Positions 1 through 10,168 of a stretch of 64,000 nucleotides of DNA are shown piece after piece. The position numbers were made by a program, and so were the translations under genes. The number at the start of each line of letters is the position of its first letter. Within the stretch, counting starts at the first letter, position 1. This stretch comes from Castanea sativa (lineage: Eukaryota; Streptophyta; Magnoliopsida; Fagales; Fagaceae): positions 12,347,442 to 12,411,441 of the forward strand of contig NC_134023.1 of assembly GCF_040712315.1 (NCBI RefSeq). The letters run 5' to 3'. The notes below the pieces were generated by a model. The model saw nothing but the letters and a program-made list of their open reading frames with translations. It was not told where the DNA came from and made no database searches.

Positions 1-842
1 GTCTAACATTATGAGCATGTAACTTAAAAAAAATTCTTTGTAATTAGTTTTTATTTTTGGTTTTACAAATATCAATATCCATACCTATATTTATCACTCA
101 CAACACATTTAAATAGTATTCATGATTTTTTTTTTTAAAATAGCATTTTATGAATATCAACAATTCTTCACAAGATTGCTATTAGCAAGTAATATTAATC
201 TACATCATGATGAAAAGGAATTCACATCTCAATATGATCATGGAACTTTGCTTGAACTAATAATTTTTTCAAACAGTTGTCTATATCCTTTTTGTTCATT
301 AGGACTCCTTTAATATTAAATTTTCACGACTCTACACTCATTTTTAAGGAGATCCCCTTTAAATAAAAGAGGTCATTAGTGTATCAAAACATAACTCTAT
401 ATAAAGGTTTGAAAAAAAAAATAACATGTAGTTTATACTCTTTAAGTGCATAACACAGTTTAGATCTAACTACAAATATTCTGGAAAATGAAAAACATCT
501 GGTTAAGTTTCCTTAGGTTTTTTTAATTATTAAATTTAAGAACTTTTTTCTTATAAATATGTTGTGTGATTGCTGGAATCCAAAAAACAATACTTGATAT
601 ACAATTTATATGATTTGGACTCAAGTGATTATTAATTTATTATTTTTTAATAAAATTATCATAAAAATTTATAGCCAAAACCATGCAACGCACGGACATA
701 ATTCTAGCATACATAAAAGTGGAACTTAGCTAATACCTCCAAGTGTTTCCAACAAAAATTGCATGTGCTTCAAATCTATCCTCCTCAGGGTTAAACTTAA
801 ATTTAAACACATGTTTGCATTAACCAATGAAGCACAAATAAT
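1..842. other. AT-rich intergenic DNA, no gene seen
   Basis: Low-complexity AT-rich sequence with short poly(A) and poly(T) runs. The only ORF of note is 63 codons long, starts inside a poly-T run and resembles nothing I know. No RNA gene or transposon end was recognised. Confidence 0.6.
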
Positions 843-1178
843 AGAGCATTCACATTAGCCCATTCAAAAATTTATGTCAATTTTAGCATAAAATCTTACT
901 TTTTCTATTTTACATACCCATTTTTCAAAACACTACATATATACCAGATTATATATTTTATATTACATTTTATTAAAATATTAATTTTTCTTTATTTTTT
1001 TAATTGTTTCTCTTTCTTCAATACAAAAACCATTATCTACTCTTTTCCCTCATCCTTAATATATGTAAATAAATAATAAAAAACTATGTAAAATAAATAA
1101 TATTAGTGTAAATTTACGCATCGTTACTATAACTAACTTATAAATTTACACAATTATACATATTTATGTGAGTGCTCT
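843..1178. mobile_element. MITE-like element with 13-bp terminal inverted repeats
   Basis: The left end AGAGCATTCACAT (843-855) is the reverse complement of the right end ATGTGAGTGCTCT (1166-1178) at 12 of 13 positions. The ~336-bp interior is AT-rich and non-coding. Its pyrimidine-rich stretch (TTACTTTTTCTATTTTACAT) resembles the sequence at 18420-18480, so both are probably members of one family. I could not identify a clear target-site duplication, so the superfamily is open. Confidence 0.6.
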
Positions 1179-1764
1179 TATCTTTTACAAACCCAATATA
1201 CACCACCTAACCTAAGGTACCTATAACTAAGTTTTATTTTGTACCTTTTAGTGTCTACTTTTTTTTATGATTGAGAGTGATTCAATAATAAGACAAATTA
1301 AGGATACAAAAGTAAATTAAGAACTTTAAAATTATCAATCAAATTGTACTTCCATTAACAACTCCACACATAGTTACACCTCCATATAAAAAAAGACAGA
1401 TTGCAAAAATAAAGGATTGAAAAAAGAAAGTTAAAAAAAAAAAAACCAAATTCCATAAATTAGGATACATATTTGATAATTTATATTTAAATTATAACTA
1501 CTTGCCGCGCGTTACAACTAAAATGACACTTAAAAAGAAAAGTCCCTAATCATGCTCATAATATGTGTGAAGAGGATAGTTCTTATTATTTGTATGCAAT
1601 GTTTAATGGATCATTGGAGTTGATCAAGTCTATATAACTCTTTCTTTTCATTAAAAAAAAAAAAAACTTAAACATTGTTTTAATATACACTAAGCATTTT
1701 CACACACACTTTTGCATTTGTTCAAAGGATTTTTTTTTTTCAACGTTTCTTTCCAAACTGATTT
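1179..1764. other. AT-rich intergenic DNA, nothing recognised
   Basis: Contains poly(A) runs (near 1434 and 1653) and no ORF, RNA gene or element end that I can support. Confidence 0.55.
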
Positions 1765-2107
1765 GGAAAGAAAACCATTTAAACTCTTATTATATCTTTT
1801 TATTGGACATGAATTTTAAAAATTTAACCGTTGGATTGCATTTTCTTTTTGTTCTTAACACACTTATCGAATTTCGTTCAAATCGAATGTTATTTAATAT
1901 TTGACCAATAATTTTTTTTTATGCATAATTTTATATCACAAAAACTTGAAATTAAAACATTTGATTGAATACATAACTATTCATCTTTCATTTTCTTGAA
2001 ATTTTGCAAGCATGAAAGATATAATAAAAATATGCAATCTAACAGTTAAATTTTCAAAATTCACATCCAATAGAAAGATATATGAAGAGTTTGAAAAGTT
2101 TCTTTCC
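1765..2107. mobile_element. Foldback MITE with ~76-bp inverted arms
   Basis: The arms at 1765-1840 and 2031-2107 are imperfect reverse complements. Each begins GGAAAGAAA, continues through AAACTCTT..ATATCTTT and ends ...GTTGGATTGCAT or its counterpart. The element is non-coding. Its interior (TTGAAATTTTGCAAGCATGAAA and flanks) matches the unit of the tandem array at 36690-38705, so this is a dispersed relative. It carries a perfect TAACCGTTGGA (MSA-type) motif at 1825-1835. Confidence 0.65.
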
Positions 2108-2837
2108 AGGGAAAACTTTTTCATTTTTTTACCTTAGTGTTTTAAGTTAAATTTTAGGGTTCTTTTTTGTTTTTTTTTTTTTTTTTTGAATTTCAAAATA
2201 TGGTGAAAGGGTGCAACAAGATGAAAAATAAAGTTAAATTACATGTAAAAATAACTAAACATGTAGCACTTTTGGGCTAAAATGTACTAACATGCTAAGT
2301 AACTAAAAATAAGTAAATAATTAGAAATAAAATCTATAATGAAGTTGTGAAAAATTTACTCAATGTTAGTAGCGTATATAACACTAGAAATACTCAAATT
2401 TGAGTATTCCTCAAGTTGAAGGGCGAGTTATCAATATTTTAATCTACAATATAAATATAAATATATATAAAAATATGAATAGATATATATATATTTCAAG
2501 TTTTCTAATTTCTACCATACCTTCATTAATATAAATTTATGGTTAAAATTAAATCAACAGAAATAAGGAATTCTAATAAAAAGCAGTTCTTCTCAAAAAA
2601 GAAAAAAGAAAAAAGAAAAAAGCAGTAGTAATGTAGGGCTTGGAGTGACTGGGAGTTTTTGTTTGGTTGATCGGGTACTTGTTTTATTGGGCTAAAGTAG
2701 TTATATTGGGCCTCTCTATTAATCGAGTTAAATTTGGTCCAGCTCCCAGGCTTTATTTTGGGTGCATTCTTTTTTTAAAGACCACACCATGGCCCATTTT
2801 AGTTTCTAATCTTTCCTTCTTTTTTTTCCTTTTTTTT
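2108..2837. other. AT-rich intergenic DNA with a perfect palindrome
   Basis: No gene seen. A perfect 20-bp palindrome with core TACTCAAATTTGAGTA lies at 2389-2408. The remainder is AT dinucleotide-rich sequence and poly-A/T runs. Confidence 0.5.
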
Positions 2838-2876
2838 GGGGGGGGGGGGGGGGGGGGGGGGGGAGGGGGAGGGGTT
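2838..2876. repeat. Poly-G tract
   Basis: A run of about 26 G followed by GGAGGGGGAGGGG. It makes glycine- or proline-rich shadow ORFs on both strands that should be ignored. It could form G-quadruplexes, or its length may be an assembly artefact. Confidence 0.8.
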
Positions 2877-2881
2877 ATGGA

Positions 2882-2931
2882 CCCAAAATAATGGATTTTA
2901 AATGGTTCCAAAATAATGGATTTTAAATGGT
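2882..2931. repeat. 24-bp tandem duplication
   Basis: CCAAAATAATGGATTTTAAA plus ATGG occurs twice in direct tandem with nearly identical sequence. Non-coding. Confidence 0.7.
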
Positions 2932-3099
2932 CTAACAGAAGATCAAAGCAAATATTTGGTATGACTTCTGAACAGATGTATTCTCTCCTAACTTTCAACA
3001 AATAAATCCCTCTTTCCACCACAAATAAATTATATATTCAGGCCATATGTTTATTCAATCTTTAGGAAAAAATTTCTATTTATGGATAATGAAGTGACT

Positions 3100-3128
3100 C
3101 TTGTTGATTACAAGTTGTAATCAACAAG
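3100..3128. repeat. 29-bp perfect inverted repeat
   Basis: The arm CTTGTTGATTACAA (3100-3113) and its exact reverse complement (3115-3128) are separated by one base. It would form a cruciform or a tight hairpin. It is far from any recognised gene. Confidence 0.75.
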
Positions 3129-3188
3129 TGCCCGTATATTAATTGTAGTGTTAGAACATGTAAACTAGACAAACTCATATAATCGACA

Positions 3189-3207
3189 AGTGTTAGTGCC
3201 TTATCCT

Positions 3208-3246
<39 letters not shown>

Positions 3247-3258
3247 AGTGTTAGTGCC
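3189..3258 (+). mobile_element. Miniature poly(A) retro-insertion with 12-bp TSD
   Basis: AGTGTTAGTGCC occurs at 3189-3200 and 3247-3258. Between the copies lie TTATCCTC, 36 A and CT. A short tail plus poly(A) between direct repeats is what an extremely 5'-truncated SINE or LINE-driven insertion would leave. Confidence 0.6.
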
Positions 3259-4083
3259 AAAACACTACCACTCTTGTTAATTTTGTAAATAAGTGTGAAG
3301 TACCTAAAGCATCATATATCTACTATCCTAAGGATTATATATATATTCACGTTTTTACTAAGCTTTTTTTATTTTATTTTATATATTCTTGAATATTTAT
3401 TGTGTGCAGTTACATTTCTAGCTCTTGTAAAGCCCATGTACATGTATTTGCTTCTAACTTCTATGCCCACATCTCTTGTTAGCCCGTTTAAGCCCGAGTT
3501 AGGCTAGCGTTTGGCACTGTGAGTGTGAGGTATATAACCAGATAAGTGGTTTTAGGTACCAACATCAGGTTAGTCTAGATTGACATCATACAATAATGAA
3601 AATTACTCCTTGTATTAAAAAAAATGTACTTCTTGAACTTTGATTTTTTTGGGAGTTTAAATGTACTCCTTGAATTTATTTGGCCCTTACTAGCGGTTGG
3701 TTTACAACTACAACCTTTTGTAACTTTTCTATTTACTAATTCTGAATGGTAATAGAGAAAGATATGGGAATTCAAGGAGGATAGTGTATGCAAATTGGAA
3801 TTCGAAGATAAATCAAGATAAACCAACCCTCCAAACTACCTGATTAAAATTAATCCAAAAGAGTTTGGAAATAAAGCAAAATCAATTCAGAAGAAGAACC
3901 GATAAATTTTATTACCTTCTGCTGCCAAATGTCAATGATTTGAAAATCATGCCATTAAATTGGCCAAATTGAAAAGACGAGGAAAAACACACACACACAA
4001 TTTCTTAACGAAAAATAAATGAGAAATTAAATTATTCTCCCTCCATACTCCAACATATTCTACCTCTTTAAATATTAAAAATC
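3259..4083. other. Intergenic DNA, no gene seen
   Basis: Short ORFs here (70 and 83 codons) lack recognisable domains, start context or promoter elements. The stretch ends at the TSD of the Tat-type element. Confidence 0.5.
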
Positions 4084-4088
4084 TTTAC
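4084..4088. repeat. Left TSD (TTTAC) of the Tat-type gypsy element
   Basis: TTTAC directly precedes the TGTAAGTGC start of the left LTR and recurs at 16320-16324 directly after the right LTR end CCCCACA. A 5-bp duplication is standard for LTR retrotransposons. Confidence 0.9.
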
Positions 4089-4848
4089 TGTAAGTGCACA
4101 ATTGCACCTGGACCCAAGAACAGTTATGGGCTCAGGCCCAATGAGCCTTAAACAATGAAAACTTGTAGAGAGTGGGCTTGAAACCCAGGTTAGAAGTGAG
4201 TGAAGATTAAATGACAAACTAAAGATTGCCAGTATTAGGAAACAGCAAAGAGTAACGTAAATAGGTCTCCTCGGACGTAAGCCGAGAGCTGTTACATTCT
4301 TATATTATCTCTCTCTTTGTCTTTTTTTCTTTTTAGGTTACAAAAAGTTCCGTCCTCATTTCGTTCCGGGTGCTTTCTTAAATACTCTTCTTCTTAATAC
4401 TTTATACACGTGTTGCCCCCAACTCCTCCCTTAGTATAGATATTTCTTTTCTTAGTACCTTTGAACGGTAACTAGAAGTTTCCCTTCACCTTTGTTTAAG
4501 TGTCACCTCCCCGATTAATGCGGCCGGGGTGGTAGGTGCGGGGTCTTTAATGTGGAGGTAGCAGCCTTTGTCTTTGACATTTCTTCAACAACGGTGCTTC
4601 GGGGCATTCAAGGGTTCACCCCTTTTAACCATTGGTCTTGACCGTGTCATTCCCTAACACATTACCATGAAGTCCGGGTTCTGCAGTGTCACTCCAGGGT
4701 AAGTTCACCCTCGGGCCGGGTCCTCGGACCCTCGGCGCATGGGCCGACCCAATAGTATTAACAATTTCCAAACCCGGGGTCGAGGTCGGCCTTCCTTAAC
4801 ACGGCCCAAAAGGCCCATGTTCCCATCGGGATCTTTTTACCCCCCACG
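4089..4848 (-). repeat. Left LTR (3' LTR in element orientation)
   Basis: 760 bp, beginning TGTAAGTGCACAATTGCACC on the plus strand and ending ...TTTTTACCCCCCACG. It aligns over its whole length with 15562-16319 and with the solo LTR at 33370-34120. Mismatches to the right LTR are clustered, many being CAG versus CGG (for example AAACCCAGG versus AAACCCGGG). The outermost base reads G where A is expected. Inside it on the minus strand the purine-rich GAGGGCTAT is a weak polypurine-tract candidate. Confidence 0.92.
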
Positions 4849-4924
4849 ATAGCCCTCGAAAACTCTAATTTTCAACGTCCGAGGAGAAAAATAGGGTTTT
4901 GATCCGACGAGAAGCTTTCTACAC

Positions 4925-4935
4925 ACTTTATAAGT
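4925..4935 (+). promoter_or_regulatory. TATA-like motif ahead of the antisense ORF block
   Basis: CTTTATAAGT lies about 420 bp upstream of the first plausible ATG (5350) of the plus-strand block. It is the best-placed TATA candidate for that transcript, but evidence is sequence only. Confidence 0.3.
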
Positions 4936-5349
4936 GATGGCACGTGTGGAAGTCGTTTTGCGTCCCCGAGAAGATGACACTTGGCGGTTTTATTTTCGAA
5001 AACGCGCGCATTTATTACGTAAGTTACTCCTTATCTCCCACGTTCAACGGTGAGATGGGCATCCAACGGTTCTCATTACTCCACGAAATTTTAGGCGGGA
5101 CGGACATAATTTCGAGGCCGCCTTTTCGCACGTCGTGACGCTTCGGGAACCCGCGCCTTCATTTAATTCCTCGGGGTAATCCCATCAAGACATCGGCCAT
5201 CATACCTTACTCTGCAAAACCGTGGAGATTTGCACATCTTGAACCTTGTAAGTTCTTGCTCCTATTCTAAACCTTTTCTCCTCAATATTTGTCCTCGGCT
5301 ACCAATACAAACACTCTCCCTTTTAAAGTTTAGTCTATCGTCTTTCGTA

Positions 5350-6531
5350 ATGGGAAAATTCAAGTGTCTAGTTGATACCGCATTTGGGATGGAAGGCTTT
5401 AGAGCCAAATACCATATTCCCGGCGACGTAGGGTTAGAATACTTGCCGGCAACGGCCGTGGCCGGTTCTAGGAAAGAGGGAGAGGTTATCATCCCTATGA
5501 TAGCCTTCATAGAGGGTGGGATGACCCTTCCAATGAAAACCCGTAATGAGGGAGTACCTTCGCAACCACGAGGTTGTGTCCCGACCAATGCCTTCCAAAC
5601 GTTTTTAGAGTTCTAGGTAGTGTAGATGCTCTAAACGAGCGGATGGGTTTAAACCTCACATGGCACGATGTCGTGTTCCTATATGAGTCCCACAAACTTT
5701 CTAAAGTAGGTTATTATATGAAATCTCGGTCTAGCACCGTTAGGCTAATCTCTGTCTCGCCCAAAATCAAACAAAGGCATGAAGGACGACTACTTGATCG
5801 TGTCCGGGGAACCGGCACGATGGCTTTCCTTTGCCAGTTCGGTGGGGGGATCCGGTGTCGACGCCGTAGGATTAATCTCCCCACGGCACAACTTCTCCTA
5901 ACACACACACAAAAATGCGTATTTGTATTTACTTAGACTTGTTAAATATTTGTGTGAATCTAACCGAGGTTTGTTTGTTTTGACGTCTTTTTTGCGGATA
6001 AGCAACACGTGCGTCCTCGCACGAGTCAACCGTAACGTTGCCGATTTAAGAGGGGTACTTCGCTCCGAGGTGTTCGTTAGCGAAGACTTACAACTCCGGG
6101 CGGCTCACCTCATTCTCGGATACACTCCCCTTTCCAAAGACTTCCAAGAGATAGAAGGACGCCATTATTGCGAGGGCGACCGAAGACGGAAGAGGATCAA
6201 CGTAGCTCGGCGCCATTTTTTGGACGACCGTGACCTCCCGGACGCTCCTAACACCGTTCTGTACAACCGGGCGATAGCGACGGTCCCCCTTGCCGTGCAT
6301 GCACAAACGGCCGTCATTCCGGAAGAGCGGGTGTCTTCTTCACACACCCTTGACGACGAGATAGATCAATTCCATCTCGAAGACACCGAGAGACCTCGCG
6401 GGAACCGGTTTGTAGTGCTTTCCGACGAGGAAGAAGAAGCCACCGAGGCCTGCGGAATTGCGGGGTTTGTAGTTGCCCTTCCGAGGACGATCTGTAGAAG
6501 ACATGGGACGAATGGAGGGTCTTCTCACTAA
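5350..6531 (+). pseudogene. Antisense extra ORF of the Tat element, N-terminal part (putative 'gypsy-type transposon' domain)
   Basis: Runs opposite to gag-pol. The ATG at 5350 opens a frame beginning MGKFKCLVDTAFGMEGF. The product continues in a second frame from about 5590 (VDALNERMGLNLTWHDVVF, YYMKSRSSTVRLIS) and, after a probable intron or gap near 5840-5990, in a third frame (NVADLRGVLRSEVFVSEDLQ...) to the stop at 6531. These segments resemble the large plant family annotated as 'putative gypsy type transposon' (Transposase_28, PF04195), which I recognise by eye only. The role of this protein in the Tat life cycle is not established. At least two frame changes mean that this copy is broken, spliced or mis-sequenced. 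The TTG at 5230 is not a credible start; 5350 is the first ATG in good position. Confidence 0.6.
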
Positions 6532-6539
6532 TAGGGCTG

Positions 6540-7880
6540 CCAAAGTTGCGAGAAGAAGAAAAAGGGGACGTCCCAAGTTCTCCCGAGTTTTTACCTCCTC
6601 CTCCTCCTCCGGTGAGCCCAAGCGCTAGCCGAGGATCCCAAGAAGAAGAGGAAGGGGGGATGATGAGGGGACGACTAATAAAGAGCCCGAAGCCACGTCA
6701 ACAACTCCCCGGCCCATCGGCGGAAGGCTGGATAAGGGCAAGGGTAGATCCGTTCGATTGAACTCGGGGAAATCGGGGATGAGGTTTGTAGTGCACCGAG
6801 CACCGGCCACACCGGTCCCCCGATCTAAGGCCTGGACGGCGCTCCTATCTCTGCCCGATCCGGTATGAAGCGGCGGTTCAACAAGGCCACGCCCACCACC
6901 CGGCCGAGGCCACCGACGCCCTGCTTCTGCGCCCAAGGACATGGAGACCTTGGAAAAGATGGGGCCAACCACAACTATTCCTCTCTCTAAAAAGAGACTT
7001 AGCGGCCCGGTAAGTGTTTCTCCCTTCAACAATATTTATAATTAAATTGGTTTTTGTTATTCCTAACTCCATCATGCTTTTTTTACGGGCTATTCGGGGA
7101 GGTCTTTGTAGCTGAAAAGTTTATTGAAGACGCTCGGAAAGTAGCCGGGAGCTCGAAGTTAGGGTGGAGGCGAGAAGACCTTAGGTACGGCCCTTGCCGA
7201 GAACGAAGCCGACCTCGGAGGTAGCGGGCGAGGAGAGAGAGAAGAATGGGGTCGAGTCAAACTTGAAGACCATGGAGACCCAGATAGAAGGACAGCGCAA
7301 ACTCCTTAAGGAAAGAAATGAAGAGCTCTCCCAAGCTCGAAAGGGAGTGCTCGGATGCGAAGAAACAGCGCTCGATGAAGGAAGAAGCCGGCTCCTTCCA
7401 ACTCTCTCTTGGTGCCAAGCGGACAAGTTTTGACGAAGGGGTAGCGACCACGAGGAACAGTGACGAGAGGAATTCGCGGCTTTATGCCGCGAATGCGTCA
7501 AAAAGTATGGGGGGAAGCTTTAAACGTAGCGGGGAGTTCCCAGGTCTTCGGATTTGAGGAAGTCGAGAACGTTTGGCTTCCCCTAGAAATACGAGGAGAT
7601 TGAAGAAGCTCCTGGCTACTCCTACCCCGAGACAACTCTTCTGTTCTACCTCCGATGGTCCCATGGCAGTTCACGATCCTACGAACCTTTTGGTTCCAAT
7701 AAAGAAAAGGAAGGAGGAGTAGATGCGAGAAGGACTTGAACCGGATAGTGGAACCCAACGTCCTTCCAACAAAGACGAGCGGATAAAGGAAAGCGAGGTT
7801 ATGACTCCTTTTGAGAGTGGAGTTGAAAGACCGAGGGCACTAGTACCTCTTAGCAAGATCCCCCTCCAACAGCTTAGGAC
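6540..7880 (+). pseudogene. Antisense extra ORF of the Tat element, C-terminal acidic and coiled-coil part
   Basis: Reading frames change repeatedly, but pieces are Glu/Lys-rich with coiled-coil character. Examples are the ESNLKTMETQIEGQRKLLKE frame near 7255-7315 and SSPKLERECSDAKKQRSMKE near 7320-7380. Upstream of these is a proline- and acid-rich linker (about 6550-6760). Coiled-coil C-termini are usual in the family recognised upstream, so I treat this as the continuation of the same gene. The transcript probably ends near 7950 (TTAATGAAAG), where AT-rich non-coding sequence begins. An intron around 7010-7090 is likely, because the sequence there changes to TTTATAATTAAATTGG and then back to coding-like sequence. 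Confidence 0.45.
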
Positions 7881-8429
7881 TTAGCTTAGGGCTTCTCTTT
7901 TTCCATTCTTTTTTGTTTTTGAATTATATATTGTAATGTATATTTAACTTGATTAATGAAAGACAATTTCGTTTGCTTTTCACTTGGATTGTGTCCGTTT
8001 TTCTTTATTCTTTATGTACTTATTACAAAAGTTTTCCCATTAAGTCATATCAAAAGTTTCTCAGAGTATAAAAATCTAACTCCAAGGATTGCACAATCGT
8101 AACTTCCACATAATCATGCGTATATTACTAAAGATTTAATACGAGGTGACATAGTTAACACGTTTGAACAATGCCTTGATAAAAAAGGAAAGAGGACTTC
8201 ATATAACGATTAATCCCTTATAATGCATAACAACATTTCTAGTAGGATGTAAGATCCGAGGACCATTCCTTACACAAATTCACTCAATACTTAAAGATAT
8301 AAAACTTAAGATCCGAGTTAATAAACAGTAAGGTATTAACATCCAGACACAATCAGAAGTTAACTTTAAGCAAAGTCATCTTCCGAAGACAAATCTTAAG
8401 CAATCTTTCGTTTAACTGCAAATGTTAGT
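7881..8429. repeat. Degenerate leading part of the tandem array and 3' flank of the antisense ORF
   Basis: Non-coding. From about 8230 the words GATCCGAGGACC and GATCCGAG recur irregularly. These are diverged relatives of the GTCCGAGGACT and GTCCGAAGACC words of the regular array that follows. Confidence 0.55.
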
Positions 8430-10168
8430 TTTCCCCAAAGTAGGAGGTCCGAGGACCCGGCATAACTAAGGTTCTGTTTGATTCTTTAAAACAATAACTT
8501 CAAATGTTAATTTTCCCAAAGTAGGAGGTCCGAAGACCCGGCATAACTAAGGTTCTGTTTAACAAATGGTAAGACATCAATTTCCACAAGGTTTGTGGTC
8601 CGAGGACTACACTTAACCAAGTTTCTGTTTGATTCTTTAGAACAATAACTTCAAATGTTAATTTTCCCAAAGTAGGAGGTCCGAAGACCCGGCATAACTA
8701 AGGTTACATTTTAACAAATGATAAGACATCAATTTCCACAAGGTTTGTGGTCCGAGGACTACACTTAACCAAGTTTCTGTTTGATTCTTTAAAACAATAA
8801 CTTCAAATGTTAATTTTCCCAAAGTAGGAGGTCCGAAGACCCGGCATAACTAAGGTTCTGTTTAACAAATGATAAGACATCAATTTCCACAAGGTTTGTG
8901 GTCCGAGGAATACACTTAACCAAGTTTCGTTTGATTCTTTAGAACAAGAACTTCAAATGTTAATTTTCCCCAAGTAGGAGGTCCGAAGACCCGCCCTAAC
9001 TAAGTTTATGTTTAACAAATGATAAGACATCAATTTCCACAAGGTTTGTGGTCCGAGGACTACACTTAACCAAGTTTCTGTTTGATTCTTTAGAACAGTA
9101 ACTTCAAATGTTAATTTTCCCAAAGTAGGAGGTCCGAAGACCCGGCATAACTAAGGTTCTACATTTAACAAATGTTAATACATCAATTTCCACAAGGTTT
9201 GTGGTCCGAGGACTACACTTAACCAAGTTTCTGTTTGATTCTTTAAAACAATAACTTCAAATGTTAATTTTCCCAAAGTAGGAGGTCCGAAGACCCGGCA
9301 TAACTAAGGATATGTTTAACAAAAGATAAGACAGAAAATTCAAAAACGATACTGGTCCGAGGACTACACTTAACCAAGTTTACTGTTTGATTCTTTAAAA
9401 CAATAACTTCAAATGTTAATTTTCCCAAAGTAGGAGGTCCGAAGACCCGGCATAACTAAGGTTCTGTTTAACAAATGATAAGACATCAATTTCCACAAGG
9501 TTTGTGGTCCGAGGACTACACTTAACCAAGTTACATTTGATTCTTTAAAACAATAACTTCAAATGTTAATTTTCCCAAAGTAGGAGAGTCAGGAAGACCC
9601 GGCATAACTAAGGTTCTGTTTAACAAATGATAAGACATCAATTTCCACAAGGTTTGTGGTCCGAGGACTACACTTAACCAAGTTGTTGATTCTTTAGAAC
9701 GGGAACTTCAAATGTTAATTTACCCTAAGTAGGAGGTCCTATGAGCCGGCATATCTTAGGTTCTATTTAACAATTGACAAGACATCAATTTACACAAGGT
9801 TTGTGGTCCGAGGACTACACTTAACCAAGTTTCGTTTGATTCTTTAAAACAATAACTTCAAATGTTAATTTTCCCAAAGTAGGAGGTCCGAAGACCCGGC
9901 ATAACTAAGGTTCGTTCTCACAAAACAAAAGACATCAATTTCCACAAGGTTTGTGGTCCGAGGACTACACTTAACCAAGTTTCTGTTTGATTCTTTAAAA
10001 CAATAACTTCAAATGTTAATTTTCCCAAAGTAGGAGGTCCGAAGACCCGGCATAACTAAGGTTCTGTTTAACAAATGATAAGACATCAATTTCCACAAGG
10101 TTTGTGGTCCGAGGACTACACTTAACCAAGTTTCTGTTTGATTCTTTAGAACAGTAACTTCAAATATG
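8430..10168. repeat. Tandem array, ~151-bp dimeric unit, about 11 copies
   Basis: The landmark CAAATGTTAATTTTCCC starts at 8501, 8652, 8804, 8954, 9105, 9258, 9410, 9560, 9709, 9859 and 10010, with spacings of 149-153 bp; a truncated copy starts at 10161. Each unit holds two related halves: AGTAGGAGGTCCGAAGACCC followed by a CATAACTAAGGTT-type half, and AAGGTTTGTGGTCCGAGGAC followed by TACACTTAACCAAGTTT. The unit therefore looks like an older ~75-bp monomer that was doubled. The array starts directly behind the pol stop codon (10216-10218) and lies in the non-coding 3' region of the Tat element. Copies differ mostly at one spot (TTCTGTTT, TTACATTT, TTCGTTT). Confidence 0.95.

Noticed and set aside
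2753..3022. Proline-rich 89-codon ORF on the minus strand
   Set aside because: The proline run is the translation of the poly-G tract; no other coding signal.
5230..5616. 128-codon ORF as a host gene
   Set aside because: It opens at TTG, not ATG, and the part after 5350 belongs to the antisense ORF of the Tat element.
8430..10168. CRISPR-like regular repeats
   Set aside because: The whole 151-bp unit repeats without unique spacers, and the context is a plant retrotransposon; it is a tandem repeat.
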